Shown here: positions 26,184 to 35,953 of the stretch, in pieces
Layout: each line of letters opens with the position of its first letter
How positions within the stretch are numbered: the first letter of the stretch is position 1
Assembly (NCBI RefSeq): GCF_900102895.1
Contig: NZ_FNGD01000001.1
Location: forward strand, 1-64,000
DNA from: Arthrobacter sp. ov407
GTDB taxonomy: Bacteria; Actinomycetota; Actinomycetes; Actinomycetales; Micrococcaceae
Length of the DNA stretch: 64,000 nucleotides
Direction of reading: 5' to 3'
Notes under the pieces: model-generated
Seen by the model: the letters and a program-made list of their open reading frames with translations, nothing else
What the model was told of the DNA's origin: nothing
The model's database searches: none
Translations under genes and position numbers: made by a program

Positions 26184-27293
26184 ATGAACAGGCACCAGCG
26201 ACGTGGTCCGGGCTCGCCGCCTCCGCAGGAGCAGGGGCCCTGGGTCCCCGGGGATTCCGCGGAAACCCTGCTCGTCACCGGGGTCGATGTGCTGCGCAGC
26301 GAGGTGGAACGCATAGTCGCAGCGGCCGGCGGCCAGTTGCGGACGGTGCAGGACGTTGCCGAGGCCGCACCGTTCTGGGACGCCGCGGCCGCCGTGCTCG
26401 TGGGCAGCGACATCCGCGAGTTGCCGCCCCGGCGGAGGGCCCCTGCCGTGCTGCTCGGCCTCAACGGTGACGGGGACGGGCTGTGGCATCTGGCCGCCGC
26501 AGTCGGGGCCGAACGCGTCGCGGTGCTGCCGGACGCGGCCGCCTGGTTGGCGGAATACCTGAGCCGGTCCCGCGCGCCGGAAGCCGGCGGACTCGTTCTG
26601 GGTCTCACGGGCGGCTGCGGCGGTGCCGGGGCCACGACGGCCGCCATCTGGATCGCGCAAGCCGCCGCCGGAACGGGAATCCGCGTGCTCCTGATCGACG
26701 GCGACCCCTGGGGTGGCGGCCTGGAACTGGCGTTGGCCGCCGAGGACGCCCACGGGCTCCGCTGGCCGGATCTGGCCGGGGTGAGCGGCAGCATCGACCC
26801 GGCCCAGCTGGACGATGCGCTGCCGGTCGCCGGCGGATTCGCCTTCCTGTCGTGGCCGGGAACCCGGGACCGTGCGGCGGGCGTGGACGCGACCACCGTG
26901 GCCGCGGTTCTCGATGCCGCCCGCCGCGACTGCGAGCTGGTCGTACTGGATATTGGCAGGGAACGGGAGTCGATGCGGGCCTTCGCCGGTGAATGCGACC
27001 GGATCATCGTCGTCGCGCCCGCCCGGCTGCGGGCCGCCGTCGCCACGGCCTGGCTGGTGCAGGAGCTTCCACCCGTGGACACCGCGCTAGTGGTCCGGGC
27101 CAGTCCCGGCGCCGCCTTGGATGCGCCGCTGATTGCCGACTCCGTGGGGCTTCCCCTTCAGGGCATCATGCCGGACATCAAGGGCCTGGCCGGAGCAACG
27201 GAACTCGGCCGCCTTCTGGAAGCCGGCCGGCAGCGCGCCGTCCGCCGCTTCGCCGCCGGAGTCCTTGACCTGAACGGCGGAGAAGACTCATGA
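26184..27293 (+). CDS. Ssd/CpaE-like MinD-family ATPase of the Tad cluster
   Basis: The 369-residue protein has a receiver-like N-terminal part (about 25-130) and a MinD/ParA-type ATPase domain whose deviant Walker A reads GGCGGAGATTAA (about 150), followed by LLIDGDPWGGGLEL. It corresponds to Ssd (septum site-determining protein) of mycobacteria and CpaE of Tad systems, which positions the secretion machine or affects division. ATG 26184 is the first gene; ATGA overlap (27290-27293) couples it to tadA. It heads a seven-gene run without large gaps up to tadC. Confidence 0.87.
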   Translation: MNRHQRRGPGSPPPQEQGPWVPGDSAETLLVTGVDVLRSEVERIVAAAGGQLRTVQDVAEAAPFWDAAAAVLVGSDIRELPPRRRAPAVLLGLNGDGDGLWHLAAAVGAERVAVLPDAAAWLAEYLSRSRAPEAGGLVLGLTGGCGGAGATTAAIWIAQAAAGTGIRVLLIDGDPWGGGLELALAAEDAHGLRWPDLAGVSGSIDPAQLDDALPVAGGFAFLSWPGTRDRAAGVDATTVAAVLDAARRDCELVVLDIGRERESMRAFAGECDRIIVVAPARLRAAVATAWLVQELPPVDTALVVRASPGAALDAPLIADSVGLPLQGIMPDIKGLAGATELGRLLEAGRQRAVRRFAAGVLDLNGGEDS

Positions 27294-28630
27294 GTGCCCA
27301 TTCGGCCGTGGAACCCGCCGAACCGGAACAGCCCAGCCGACGGGCACCGGGCCGCCGGCGCTCGCAGGGATTTCTCGACCAGACGCTGCTGGATTCCGTG
27401 CGCGAGTCCGTGATGGCCGATGCTTCCCCGGTAACTCCGTCGCGGGTCGCGGCCGCGGTTCAGGCGAGCGGACGGCTGCTCGGCACGGCCGGAGCCCTGG
27501 CTGCGGTGGAGCGCATCAGCGCGGAACTGAACGGCCTGGGCCCCCTGCAGCCGCTCACCCGGGATCCCGCCGTGACGGACATCTTTGTCAACGGGCCGGA
27601 CTCGGTCTGGCTGGACCGCGGCGGCGGTCTGGAAAAGGCGCCGGTCGTCTTTTCCGGGGAGCCGCAGATCCGCGCCCTCGCCACCAGGCTGGTGGCAGCC
27701 GGCGGCCGCCGCCTGGATGACGGTTCGCCGTGCGTCGACGTCCGGCTCGACGGCGGCTACCGGGTGCACGCGGTGCTGCCGCCCATTTCCACGGCCGGAA
27801 CCCTCCTGAGCGTGCGCATCCGCCGGGCCACGGTCTTCTCCATGCCCGAGCTGAGGCGCGACGGCATGTTCGGGACCGGGACTTGCGGAAGCCTGGTCCA
27901 GTCCGTGCTCGAACGCCTGGTGGCGTCCAGGCTGAGCTTCCTCATCAGCGGTGCCACCGGCTCGGGGAAAACCACGTTACTGGCGACGCTGCTCGGACTC
28001 TGCCACCCCGGGGAAAGACTCGTCCTGATTGAGGACGCCGCGGAACTGAATCCGGTCCACCCGCACGTCGTCTCGCTGGAATCCCGGCACGGAAACCTGG
28101 AAGGCGGCGGTGCCGTGGACCTTGGCGAACTGGTCCGCCAGGCCCTGAGGATGCGGCCGGACCGGCTGGTGGTGGGCGAATGCCGCGGGGCCGAGGTCCG
28201 CGAGCTGCTCTCGGCCATGAACACCGGACACACAGGAGGCGGCGGGACCATCCACGCGAATGAGGCCGCGGCTGTGCCTGCCCGGCTGGCGGCCCTTGGC
28301 GCGCTCGCCGGCATGGGCCAGGACGCCGTACGGCTGCAGGTCGCCAGCGCGATCGACGCCGTCGTGCATGTCGAGCGGTCCGAAACCGGGCGCCGTGTCG
28401 CGAGCATTGGAATCATGGAGGCCGACGACTCGGGCCTGAGCGTCGCCGTCGCACTGGACATCCAACAGGGCCAGCTCCGCTTCGGCCGGGCCTGGCCGCA
28501 GCTGGCGCACCGTCTCGGCCTGGATCCCGGGTTGGCCGGGGCGGGCCCCTCCGAGCTACAGCAGGCGCGGCCCGCCGGGCGCCCGCCGGGTTCCGGACAC
28601 GAACCCCCGAGGGCATGGACGCTGCGATGA
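27290..28630 (+). CDS. tadA: Tad secretion ATPase TadA/CpaF
   Basis: The 446-residue hexameric secretion ATPase powers Flp-type pilus assembly at the membrane. It has an N-terminal region (about 20-100), then the GSPE/VirB11 core: Walker A SGATGSGKTTLL (about 222), Asp box LIEDAAELNP, Walker B RPDRLVVGECRGAEV and His box GHTGGGGTIHAN. It overlaps both neighbours by 4 bp. The last 45 residues are Pro/Gly-rich and probably disordered. Confidence 0.94.
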   Translation: MSAHSAVEPAEPEQPSRRAPGRRRSQGFLDQTLLDSVRESVMADASPVTPSRVAAAVQASGRLLGTAGALAAVERISAELNGLGPLQPLTRDPAVTDIFVNGPDSVWLDRGGGLEKAPVVFSGEPQIRALATRLVAAGGRRLDDGSPCVDVRLDGGYRVHAVLPPISTAGTLLSVRIRRATVFSMPELRRDGMFGTGTCGSLVQSVLERLVASRLSFLISGATGSGKTTLLATLLGLCHPGERLVLIEDAAELNPVHPHVVSLESRHGNLEGGGAVDLGELVRQALRMRPDRLVVGECRGAEVRELLSAMNTGHTGGGGTIHANEAAAVPARLAALGALAGMGQDAVRLQVASAIDAVVHVERSETGRRVASIGIMEADDSGLSVAVALDIQQGQLRFGRAWPQLAHRLGLDPGLAGAGPSELQQARPAGRPPGSGHEPPRAWTLR

Positions 28631-29514
28631 CCGCCCTCCTGATCATCGCTTTGGTCCTGGCCGCGTGGCTGGCATTTCCCTCCCCGCGGGCGTCCGGTCA
28701 GCGTACCCGCAGGGCATTGCAAGCCGCCGGCGCGGGAAGCTCCGCCGCCGGCGGGCAGCCGCGATCCCGCCGGCGAAGAGCCGGCGGGATCCGTTCGCCC
28801 GGCGGGGGATCCGCAGGCACCGGGCCCGTCCCAATGACCGTCGTGGTCCAACAGTTGGCGGCGCTGCTGAAGGGAGGGCGCATCCCCGCCCGGCTGTGGG
28901 ACGAATTATGGGTCCTATACGGCGGGGACGCTGCGCGGGGCTGGTCCGCGGGCCATGTGGCCGGTGCCGGCCGCCACCAGGCCCGCGCAGGCTCCGGAGC
29001 GGTCCTCGGCCCGGAGTCTGTCCGGATCCTTGCGGCCGCGCGTGCAGCCGCCCTGCGCGGGTCCTCCGTGGCCGCGGCCATCCGTCGCGAAGTCTCCGGC
29101 GGGTCTGCCGGCGAGGGCACAGTCGCCGCTGCCGCCAGGGAGGCCGTTGGCGTCCGGGCCCGCCGCGACGTGCGCGTGTGGGGCGAGCTCGCCGCATGCT
29201 TTGACACAGCCGAGGCCAGCGGTTGCCCGCTGGCCGATGTCCTGGCGCGCTTTGCCGCCCACCTTGAGACGGAGGACGACGCCGAGGCCGCCCGGCAGAC
29301 CGCCCTGGCAGGGCCCCGCGCAACGGTCCGTCTACTGACCTGGCTCCCGCTGTCGGGCCTGGCTCTCGGCCTGCTGCTCGGCGTGGACCCGGTGGCGACA
29401 CTGCTGGGTAACCCCTGGGGCCTCGCGGCGTTGGCCGCAGGTGCGGCGCTGACCGCCGTCGGCCGGTTGTGGTCCTCAAGGCTCGTCCGGGCCGCGGCGG
29501 AAGCCCCATCGTGA
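28627..29514 (+). CDS. TadB-like inner-membrane platform protein
   Basis: The 295-residue product has an N-terminal TM helix (MTALLIIALVLAAWLAF), a basic Gly/Ala/Arg-rich linker, a cytoplasmic T2SSF-like helical domain (about 80-225, with GELAACFDTAEASGCPLADVLARFAAHLE) and C-terminal TM helices (about 235-285). It forms half of the Tad platform with TadC. I use ATG 28627, which overlaps the tadA stop, rather than ATG 28615. It is shorter than classical TadB (about 320), as in other actinobacterial clusters. Confidence 0.85.
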   Translation: MTALLIIALVLAAWLAFPSPRASGQRTRRALQAAGAGSSAAGGQPRSRRRRAGGIRSPGGGSAGTGPVPMTVVVQQLAALLKGGRIPARLWDELWVLYGGDAARGWSAGHVAGAGRHQARAGSGAVLGPESVRILAAARAAALRGSSVAAAIRREVSGGSAGEGTVAAAAREAVGVRARRDVRVWGELAACFDTAEASGCPLADVLARFAAHLETEDDAEAARQTALAGPRATVRLLTWLPLSGLALGLLLGVDPVATLLGNPWGLAALAAGAALTAVGRLWSSRLVRAAAEAPS

Positions 29515-29527
29515 CTCCGCGGCCGCC

Positions 29528-30157
29528 GTGAGGCCCGAACTGACCGGATTCGTGGTGGCAACGAGCCTTGCCGGTGCAGCCGTCGTAGTCCTCACACGCC
29601 CGGGTCGGGTCCGCCGGCGGCTCCGGCGCCAATTTCCGGCCCCGGCCGACCCGGCTGACCCGGCTGACCCGGCCGCCCGAGGTCCGGCGCCCCACGCCGC
29701 CGGCGGGCACGGACCTCACGGCTTCCCAGGTCTGCGGGACACCGCCATGATGCTGGAACTGATCGGCGCCATGCTGGATGCCGGAGCCGGGCTTGGCCGG
29801 TCCCTCGAACTCGTCACCGCCCTGGTGCCACCGGAACTCGGGCGGCAGCTTCGGCCGGTTGTGTCAGCACTCGCAATCGGCGCGGACTGGGACACGGCAT
29901 GGCGCAGTTCCGGTGCCCGGGCGCCCGAGCTCCTCGCCCTGCGCGACGCCCTTTGCTTCGCCGCGGTCACCGGCGCCCCCTCCTCAGCGCTCCTCTATGC
30001 CCAGGGGGCCCGGCTTCGCCGCGAACGCAACAGGGCTGCCGAGCAGCGTGCGGCGGCGCTCGGCGTGAAGCTTGTTGTGCCGCTGGGCCTGTGCTCCCTG
30101 CCGGCGTTTGTGTGCCTCGGCATCGTGCCGGTCCTCCTGGGGCTGCTCCCGGCCTGA
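29528..30157 (+). CDS. TadC-like inner-membrane platform protein
   Basis: The 209-residue product starts at GTG 29528. It has an N-terminal TM helix (about 6-24), a Pro/Ala/Asp tract with PADPADPADP, a T2SSF domain (about 70-170, MMLELIGAMLDAGAGLGRSLELV) and a C-terminal hydrophobic hairpin (about 178-209, LVVPLGLCSLPAFVCLGIVPVLLGLL). It partners TadB. The gene ends 203 bp before the pilin-like gene; that gap holds nothing coding. Confidence 0.83.
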   Translation: MRPELTGFVVATSLAGAAVVVLTRPGRVRRRLRRQFPAPADPADPADPAARGPAPHAAGGHGPHGFPGLRDTAMMLELIGAMLDAGAGLGRSLELVTALVPPELGRQLRPVVSALAIGADWDTAWRSSGARAPELLALRDALCFAAVTGAPSSALLYAQGARLRRERNRAAEQRAAALGVKLVVPLGLCSLPAFVCLGIVPVLLGLLPA

Positions 30158-30360
30158 TGCCGGGCCCGCCCCTGACACGAGCAGGGCGGGGGGCTTGCGC
30201 TCCGTAGCCACCCGGAGACTACCAGGCAGTTCTCCTCCACAGCCCGCCACCTATGGGCACGTTATCCACTTGGCGGACCTCGGGGCTTACGGCGCAACAA
30301 CCGAGCCGGGAGAGTCGAACCAGCCGGCGTTCATGCCGGTGTCCCGTGGAAGGAAAGCAG

Positions 30361-30645
30361 ATGTCAATAAATCAGGACACTCCCGCTGCAAGTCGCATGG
30401 ACACAGGGGAGGGCGGCGTTGCCGAGGTGTACGAAATCTATCCCGGCGCCAGCTCGGTTGCCCCCGTTCAGCCGCACGGGCGCAGGAGGCCGCCATCCGC
30501 GCAGGCGGGAATGGCCACCGCTGAATATGCCATTGCAACCCTGGCCGCCGTAGGGTTCGCCGGGGTCCTCGTGTTCATCATGCGCAGCGATGAGGTCCGC
30601 GGGTTCCTCCTGAACCTCATCCGGACAGCGCTCACGTTGCCATGA
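30361..30645 (+). CDS. DUF4244 protein, probable Flp-type pilin
   Basis: The 94-residue protein has a hydrophilic N-terminus of about 49 residues, then GMATAEYAIATLAAVGFAGVLVFIM, and ends after a short tail. The GMATAEY motif with Glu at +5 and Tyr at +6, followed by a hydrophobic helix, is what Flp prepilins show at their cleavage site. DUF4244 proteins occupy the pilin position in actinobacterial tad clusters. The leader is unusually long. ATG 30361 has GGAAGG upstream. The stop overlaps the TadE start by 4 bp. Confidence 0.85.
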   Translation: MSINQDTPAASRMDTGEGGVAEVYEIYPGASSVAPVQPHGRRRPPSAQAGMATAEYAIATLAAVGFAGVLVFIMRSDEVRGFLLNLIRTALTLP

Positions 30646-31094
30646 CGGCAGTCTGGTGTGGCTGGCGCTGTGGCAGCCGGAGGGAGCCGCCGCCAACCGC
30701 GGAGTGTCGCGGGGCGGTCACTGCGGAGTTCGCCGTGGCGTTGCCCTCGGTCGTGCTCCTGCTCGCCCTGCTGCTCGCGGGTTCGGCGGCCGGAGTGACG
30801 CAACTGCGCGTCGAAGAAGCGGCCCGCGGTGGTGCCCGTGCACTGGCGAGGGGCGCCGGGGCCGGCGAAGTGGGAGAAATTGTCCGCCGGCTCGCCGGCG
30901 ACACGGCAGGGGCCGAGGTGACGGTCGACGGCGATTGGCACAGGGTCACCGTGTCCGGCCGCGTCCCAGGGGCCGTCGGTTCTCTCATTCCGTGGGTCCT
31001 GAGCGCCAGTGTGATGGCGCGTGCCGAGGTTCCCGGCGCGGCACAACAGCCCCGACTGGATGGCGCGTCCCGCTCCCCGGGGCAGGGCACCTGA
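30642..31094 (+). CDS. TadE-like pseudopilin
   Basis: The 150-residue protein carries a pilin-like segment, RGAVTAEFAVALPSVVLLLALLLAGS (about residues 24-49), with a G-A junction and Glu at +5, followed by an extracytoplasmic domain of about 90 residues. It matches the TadE family, minor pseudopilins of the Tad pilus. ATG 30642 overlaps the DUF4244 stop; its own stop overlaps the next start (TGATG). The N-terminal leader has two Cys residues and is Arg-rich. It is an operon member. Confidence 0.85.
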   Translation: MTAVWCGWRCGSRREPPPTAECRGAVTAEFAVALPSVVLLLALLLAGSAAGVTQLRVEEAARGGARALARGAGAGEVGEIVRRLAGDTAGAEVTVDGDWHRVTVSGRVPGAVGSLIPWVLSASVMARAEVPGAAQQPRLDGASRSPGQGT

Positions 31095-31534
31095 TGCCGC
31101 CGTTCGGTGCCGGGGCCTGCGGGCCGCGGCCCAGAAATCCGTTTCCTGACCGTGCACGGCACCGATGCCGGCCTTCAGAGCGGGGCTCGGGGACCGTCCT
31201 GGCCCTGGGGCTCGGGCTGGTGGTCATCATGGCTGTGGCCTTGCTGCTGCTTCTGGCCCAATCGGCCGTCGCGGCGTCGAGGGCTGCGTCGGCTGCCGAC
31301 CTCGCGGCGCTGGCTGCCGCGGATGCCGCACGCGGAATCACGCCCGGCGAGCCCTGTGCCGTGGCCCGGGAGGTCGCGCTGAAGAACCATGCCGCGATGG
31401 TTGCCTGTTCCGAAGGCCCGGACGCCACAGTTCAGGTCCGCACCGAGCTCGGCGCCGGACCGTTCCTCGGGGCGGCTAGAGGGCTGGCCCGGGCGGGACC
31501 GCCCCCTCCGCCCGGGAGCGGGTCCACGCCGTGA
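31094..31534 (+). CDS. TadG-like / Rv3654c-type secreted pilus-associated protein
   Basis: The 146-residue protein has RGSGTVLALGLGLVVIMAVALLLLLAQS (about 32-59), a single membrane or pseudopilin-like helix, then an Ala-rich domain with ADLAALAAADAARG and two Cys residues (C89 and C102 by my count) likely to form a disulphide. It corresponds to the last gene of the mycobacterial tad cluster. The start is ATG 31094. It is the last gene of the cluster and converges with the helicase gene 106 bp downstream. No prepilin peptidase is in the window. Confidence 0.78.
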   Translation: MPPFGAGACGPRPRNPFPDRARHRCRPSERGSGTVLALGLGLVVIMAVALLLLLAQSAVAASRAASAADLAALAAADAARGITPGEPCAVAREVALKNHAAMVACSEGPDATVQVRTELGAGPFLGAARGLARAGPPPPPGSGSTP

Positions 31535-31640
31535 ATGATGCCAAATTGGCTGCGGAATGCCAGGAGCCGCGAATCTACCCGAGGCTGGTCCCGCCGACCT
31601 GCCACGGCCGTGCGCCGCCGAAATGCCGCAGGGACGCGGT

Positions 31641-34067
31641 TCAGGCTCGGAGCGGTTGGGCGGGCTTATCTCCCGTTGGCACGGCCGGGGCCGCCGTTGT
31701 GCCGGAGGTGCCGCTATGCATCAGTTCGCTGGCGTCTTTGAGCAACACGTCGATCAGTGTGACGGCAGCGTCCTTGTCGAGCGGGTTGTTCTTGTTGCCG
31801 CACTTGGGTGACTGGACGCAGGACGGGCAGCCGGACTCGCATTCGCAGGCCTTGATGGCGTCGCGGGTGGCGGTCAGCCACATCCTGGCCTTGTCGTAGC
31901 CGCGTTCGGCGAAGCCGGCCCCGCCGGGATGGCCGTCGTAGACAAAGATGGTGGGCACTCCAGTGTCGGCGTGAATGGCCGTGGACACCCCGCCGATGTC
32001 CCAGCGGTCGCTGGAAGCCACGAGCGGCAGGAGGCCGATGGCGGCGTGCTCGGCAGCGTGCAGGGCTCCGGGGAACTGTGCCTCGATCAGCCCGGCGCCG
32101 GTCAGCGAGCGGTTGTCCACGACAAACCACACCGCCTTGGTAAATAGGTCCCTGGCGCCCAGTTCCAGCGGTTCCTCGCCGAGGATCTCATTCGAAATCA
32201 GCGCCTTGCGCTGGAAGGAGACCACCTGGGTTGTCACTTTCACATCGCCGAAATGCACGGCCACGTCGCCCCACTGGGTGGTACGTTCCGTTTCGAGGAC
32301 CTCGATTTGGGTCACGTCCCGGGCGGTGGTGTAGTAGTCGGGGTTCGCCCGGCGCACCACCACACAGTGATCGTCTTCATTCAGGTCCTCCACCACATAG
32401 CTGTCGCCCTGGTGGACATAGATGGCGCCGGTGTGGGCTTGGTAATGGGTCTGGGGCGAATCCATGGTGCCGAGCAGGGAACCGGTCTCGGCATCCACGA
32501 TGCTCACCGGCCCTCCGCCATCGGCCCGGAGGTTCACCATGGCGGCGGCACTCTGCGGATGGGTCCAAAACCATCCGGCCGGCCGTTTGCGCAGGTAGCC
32601 CTGCAGGACCAGCCGGTCCAGCAACTTCTCCGACGTGGTTCCGAAGAGCTCCAGTTCGGCGAATCCGAGGGGAAGTTCCGCCGCGGCGGCGCACAGGTGC
32701 GGGCCCAAGACATACGGGTTGGAGGGATCGAAGACCGTGGCCTCCACCGAGACGTCGAAAATCGCCTCGGGGTGGTTTACCAAGTAGGTGTCCAGCGGGT
32801 CGTCGCTGGCCACGAAAGCAGCGATCGCGTCCTGGCCGGCGCGGCCCGCCCGGCCGATCTGTTGGAACAATGACGCTCGCGTGCCGGGCCAGCCTGCGAC
32901 CAGCACGGCGTCGAGACCGGAAATGTCGATGCCCAGTTCCAACGCGGACGTGCTGGAGACGCCCAGCAGTTCACCTGAGCGCAGCGACTTTTCCAGGGCC
33001 CGTCGCTCCTCCGGCAGATAGCCGGACCGGTAGGCGGCCACACGCTGCGGCAGGCTGGGGTCGACCTCGTCGAGGAGGCGCTTGGCGATGGAGGAAATTG
33101 TCTCTGCCCCGCGCCTGGACTTGATAAACGCAATGGTCCGGGTGCGGGAGGACACCAGGTTGGCCAGCAGGTCGGCGGTCTCGGCGACAGCGGTCCGTCG
33201 CTCCTTGGCACCGTTTTCGCCCCGGAGTTCCGTCAGGGCCGGCTCCCAAAACGCCACGGTGGTGGACCCGTGGGGCGAGCTGTCTTCGGAAACGGCACGC
33301 ACTGGTGCGCCGATCAGCCGGCCGAAGGACTGCTCGGGGTCAGAGGCCGTGGCGGACGCCGCGATGAAGACAGGTCCGGGATGCGAGCCGCCGGGGCTGT
33401 AGTAGGCGCAAATCCGACGCAGCCGGCGCATGAGGTTTGCCACATGGGAGCCGAAGACTCCGCGGTAGCTGTGGGCCTCATCCACGATCACATAGCGGAG
33501 GCGCCGGAAGAACCTGGCCCACCACGCATGGTTCGGGAGGATGCCGAAGTGCAGCATGTCAGGGTTGGCGAGGATGAAGTTCGCGTGGTCCCGGATCCAG
33601 CGCCGGGAAGCGGGATCGGTGTCGCCGTCATAAGTTTCGGCCCGGACCGTGGGGAGGTTCAGCGCCCGGATCGCGGCCAGCTGGTCGGCGGCCAGAGCCT
33701 TGGTGGGGGACAGGTAGAGGGTCACGGCGCCGTCGTCGTGGATTTTCCCGGGATCGGACCGGACCCCGAGCTCGGAACGGTGGATCGCGTCCAGGGCAGG
33801 CAGCTGATACGCCAGGGACTTGCCGGACGCCGTGCCGGTGGCAATGACCACGTGCTCTCCGGCGTGGGCCAGTTCGGCGGCCTGGACCTGATGAAGGTAA
33901 GGCTCGTGGATGCCCAGGGAACCGTAGGCGTTCACGAGATCCGGGTGGGCCCACTCCGGCCACGGAGCGTTGACGGCCTCGCGGGCCGGGATCGTTCGCA
34001 CATGACGCAGCTGTTCCGGGTCCGGGCCTCGGCCCAGCAACGGAATCAAGGACTCATGCGGGTTCAC
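31641..34067 (-). CDS. MrfA/Hrq1-like DEAD/DEAH helicase with DUF1998 domain
   Basis: The 808-residue SF2 helicase has motif I ATGTASGKSLAYQLPAL (about 78), motif Ia LSPTKALAADQL, motif II DEAH (about 196), motif III SATAS, and motif VI QQIGRAGRAGQ (about 420). The C-terminal DUF1998/Zn region has clustered Cys: CECESGCPSCVQSPKCG (about 755-771). Bacterial MrfA and yeast Hrq1 of this group act in DNA-damage repair, including mitomycin lesions. The start is GTG 34067 with a poor ribosome site. The helicase next to tad and topA is the arrangement I recall in mycobacteria. Confidence 0.92.
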   Translation of the reverse strand: MNPHESLIPLLGRGPDPEQLRHVRTIPAREAVNAPWPEWAHPDLVNAYGSLGIHEPYLHQVQAAELAHAGEHVVIATGTASGKSLAYQLPALDAIHRSELGVRSDPGKIHDDGAVTLYLSPTKALAADQLAAIRALNLPTVRAETYDGDTDPASRRWIRDHANFILANPDMLHFGILPNHAWWARFFRRLRYVIVDEAHSYRGVFGSHVANLMRRLRRICAYYSPGGSHPGPVFIAASATASDPEQSFGRLIGAPVRAVSEDSSPHGSTTVAFWEPALTELRGENGAKERRTAVAETADLLANLVSSRTRTIAFIKSRRGAETISSIAKRLLDEVDPSLPQRVAAYRSGYLPEERRALEKSLRSGELLGVSSTSALELGIDISGLDAVLVAGWPGTRASLFQQIGRAGRAGQDAIAAFVASDDPLDTYLVNHPEAIFDVSVEATVFDPSNPYVLGPHLCAAAAELPLGFAELELFGTTSEKLLDRLVLQGYLRKRPAGWFWTHPQSAAAMVNLRADGGGPVSIVDAETGSLLGTMDSPQTHYQAHTGAIYVHQGDSYVVEDLNEDDHCVVVRRANPDYYTTARDVTQIEVLETERTTQWGDVAVHFGDVKVTTQVVSFQRKALISNEILGEEPLELGARDLFTKAVWFVVDNRSLTGAGLIEAQFPGALHAAEHAAIGLLPLVASSDRWDIGGVSTAIHADTGVPTIFVYDGHPGGAGFAERGYDKARMWLTATRDAIKACECESGCPSCVQSPKCGNKNNPLDKDAAVTLIDVLLKDASELMHSGTSGTTAAPAVPTGDKPAQPLRA

Positions 34068-34216
34068 TCACATATTCTTTCATCCGGCCTCAAATCGCCC
34101 GCCCGCCCAGCAGCGCGCCTGCGGCTCGGCAAATGTTCGTGCGGGACGCAGGGTAACCAAGAGGACGGTACGGTGCCCCGGACGCCCGTTCCCGGACGGG
34201 GCAAGCGCGCGGCGCC

Positions 34217-34909
34217 TCATTCGACGGACAGGTCCGACCCTTCGTCCGAGGTCGACAACATCAGTACGTGGCACACCATGCGCCAGCCGAGGTGCGAATA
34301 GAGTTTTTGCCCGTCCAGCGAGGCGAGCAGCAGCCCGGAGTCGACGTCGTGTTCGAACGCCTGGGCCGCCAGTGCCTTCATGATGAAGCTGCCCAGCCCC
34401 CGGCGCTGGTAGGCCGGTGCCGTCACGATGTTGTCGAAGATGGCGGTGTGTCCCACCACAAACACGCGTCCGCTCGCGGCGACGTCTTCGCCGGCGCTGA
34501 CCACCGCGTGGTGGACGCCGTCGGTCCGGGACGTCGCAAGCTTGAGGTCGTCGTCCGAAAGCCAGGGGTCTTCCGCATCCTGGGTCTCCATGTCCACGAT
34601 CATCATGGTCTGGGTAGCCGAGGTGACATGGATGCCATGCCGCTGTCCCAGGACCGTGTACCGGGCCGCGTCATTGGTCAGGATCGTGAGGACTCTGGCC
34701 GGCGCTTCAGCCGTCTTCGCCGCCAGCGCCGCGAACTCCGCCTCGGAGGGATCGTAGGCGAAATATTCCCATTCTTGGGTGGTGTCAGCACGAAAGGCCG
34801 CGGGGAACCGTCCCTCCCTGCGCGTCTCAAACCCGCGGCAGCCGGCCCATCCGGCCACCCAGATTTCCAGCAGGTGAGTGGTGTCTTCAACCATGGCGTC
34901 AAGACTCAT
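34217..34909 (-). CDS. GNAT-family acetyltransferase
   Basis: The 230-residue protein has a C-terminal GNAT core: [30 protein letters not shown] (acetyl-CoA binding, about 163-192) and [16 protein letters not shown]. The N-terminal half is less conserved and may be a second, degenerate GNAT unit. The substrate is unknown. The start is uncertain: ATG 34909 is used, but TTG 34942 adds 11 residues and ATG 34894 would remove five; none has a good Shine-Dalgarno. It lies between the helicase promoter and the divergent trhO. Confidence 0.8.
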   Translation of the reverse strand: MSLDAMVEDTTHLLEIWVAGWAGCRGFETRREGRFPAAFRADTTQEWEYFAYDPSEAEFAALAAKTAEAPARVLTILTNDAARYTVLGQRHGIHVTSATQTMMIVDMETQDAEDPWLSDDDLKLATSRTDGVHHAVVSAGEDVAASGRVFVVGHTAIFDNIVTAPAYQRRGLGSFIMKALAAQAFEHDVDSGLLLASLDGQKLYSHLGWRMVCHVLMLSTSDEGSDLSVE

Positions 34910-35026
34910 GTGATGAGCGTATTCCAGCGGTGCCACAAGCAACAGGGGCCGGGTCGGGGAAGGCCGCTTGCTTATCCAATTGTGACTGTCGCTCGGCCCC
35001 CCACTCCAGCCAGTACCCTTAAAAGC

Positions 35027-35920
35027 GTGGCTTTAAACAGGATTGTGCTCTTTTACGGATTCACCCCCCTCGCTGACCCGGACGCCGTCCGGCTCTGGCA
35101 GCGCGCCCTGTGCGAAAAACTCGGACTGACCGGCCGCATCATCCTGTCCAAGGACGGCATCAACGCCACGGTCGGCGGAGAACTGAACGCCGTGAAGCAA
35201 TACGTCAAGGCCACCCGGGAGTACACGGGATTCCACGACATCGATGTGAAGTGGTCCGACGGCGGCGCGGCAGACTTCCCACGGCTCAGCGTGAAGGTGC
35301 GGGACGAAATCGTATCCTTCGGCGCACCGGGCGAGCTCAAAGTCGACGCCGGCGGAGTAGTGGGCGGCGGAACCCACCTCAAACCCGAGGAGCTCCACGA
35401 ACTCATTGACGCCAAGAAACAGCAGGGCGACGAGGTCGTGTTCTTTGACGGCCGCAACGGCTTCGAGGCCCAGATCGGCAAGTTCAAAGACGCTGTGGTC
35501 CCCGACGTTGCCACGACCCATGACTTCATCAAGGAACTCGACTCGGGCAAATACGACGCCCTCAAGGACAAGCCGGTTGTCACCTACTGCACCGGAGGCA
35601 TCCGTTGCGAGGTGCTTTCGAGCCTCATGGTGAACCGCGGGTTCAAGGAGGTCTACCAGCTCGACGGCGGCATTGTCCGCTATGGCGAGGCCTTCAAGGA
35701 CCAGGGCCTGTGGGAGGGCTCCCTGTACGTTTTCGACAAGCGCATGCACCTCGAGTTCAGCGGGGACGCCAAGACCATCGGCGAGTGCGTCCGCTGCACA
35801 GGGCCCACGAGCAAGTTCGAAAACTGCTCGAATCCGAGCTGCCGGACGCTCACGCTCTACTGCTCCGTGTGCGCCGCGAGCCCCGAAACCCTGCGCTGCC
35901 CCGACGGCTGCGCCGCCTAA
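35027..35920 (+). CDS. trhO: tRNA uridine-34 hydroxylase (rhodanese family)
   Basis: TrhO makes 5-hydroxyuridine at the wobble position of certain tRNAs using O2. The 297-residue protein has an N-terminal acylphosphatase-like domain ([14 protein letters not shown]), a rhodanese domain with active Cys188 in [10 protein letters not shown], and a C-terminal Cys-rich tail with CVRC, NCSN-C and CSVC (about 255-292). The start GTG 35027 has TACCCT at 35014-35019 seven bases upstream and no Shine-Dalgarno, so the mRNA is probably leaderless. The open frame to 34268 is antisense to the GNAT gene and not real. Confidence 0.92.
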   Translation: MALNRIVLFYGFTPLADPDAVRLWQRALCEKLGLTGRIILSKDGINATVGGELNAVKQYVKATREYTGFHDIDVKWSDGGAADFPRLSVKVRDEIVSFGAPGELKVDAGGVVGGGTHLKPEELHELIDAKKQQGDEVVFFDGRNGFEAQIGKFKDAVVPDVATTHDFIKELDSGKYDALKDKPVVTYCTGGIRCEVLSSLMVNRGFKEVYQLDGGIVRYGEAFKDQGLWEGSLYVFDKRMHLEFSGDAKTIGECVRCTGPTSKFENCSNPSCRTLTLYCSVCAASPETLRCPDGCAA

Positions 35921-35953
35921 GGCACGATCCGGATTTTTGGCTGGCCGGAAACC

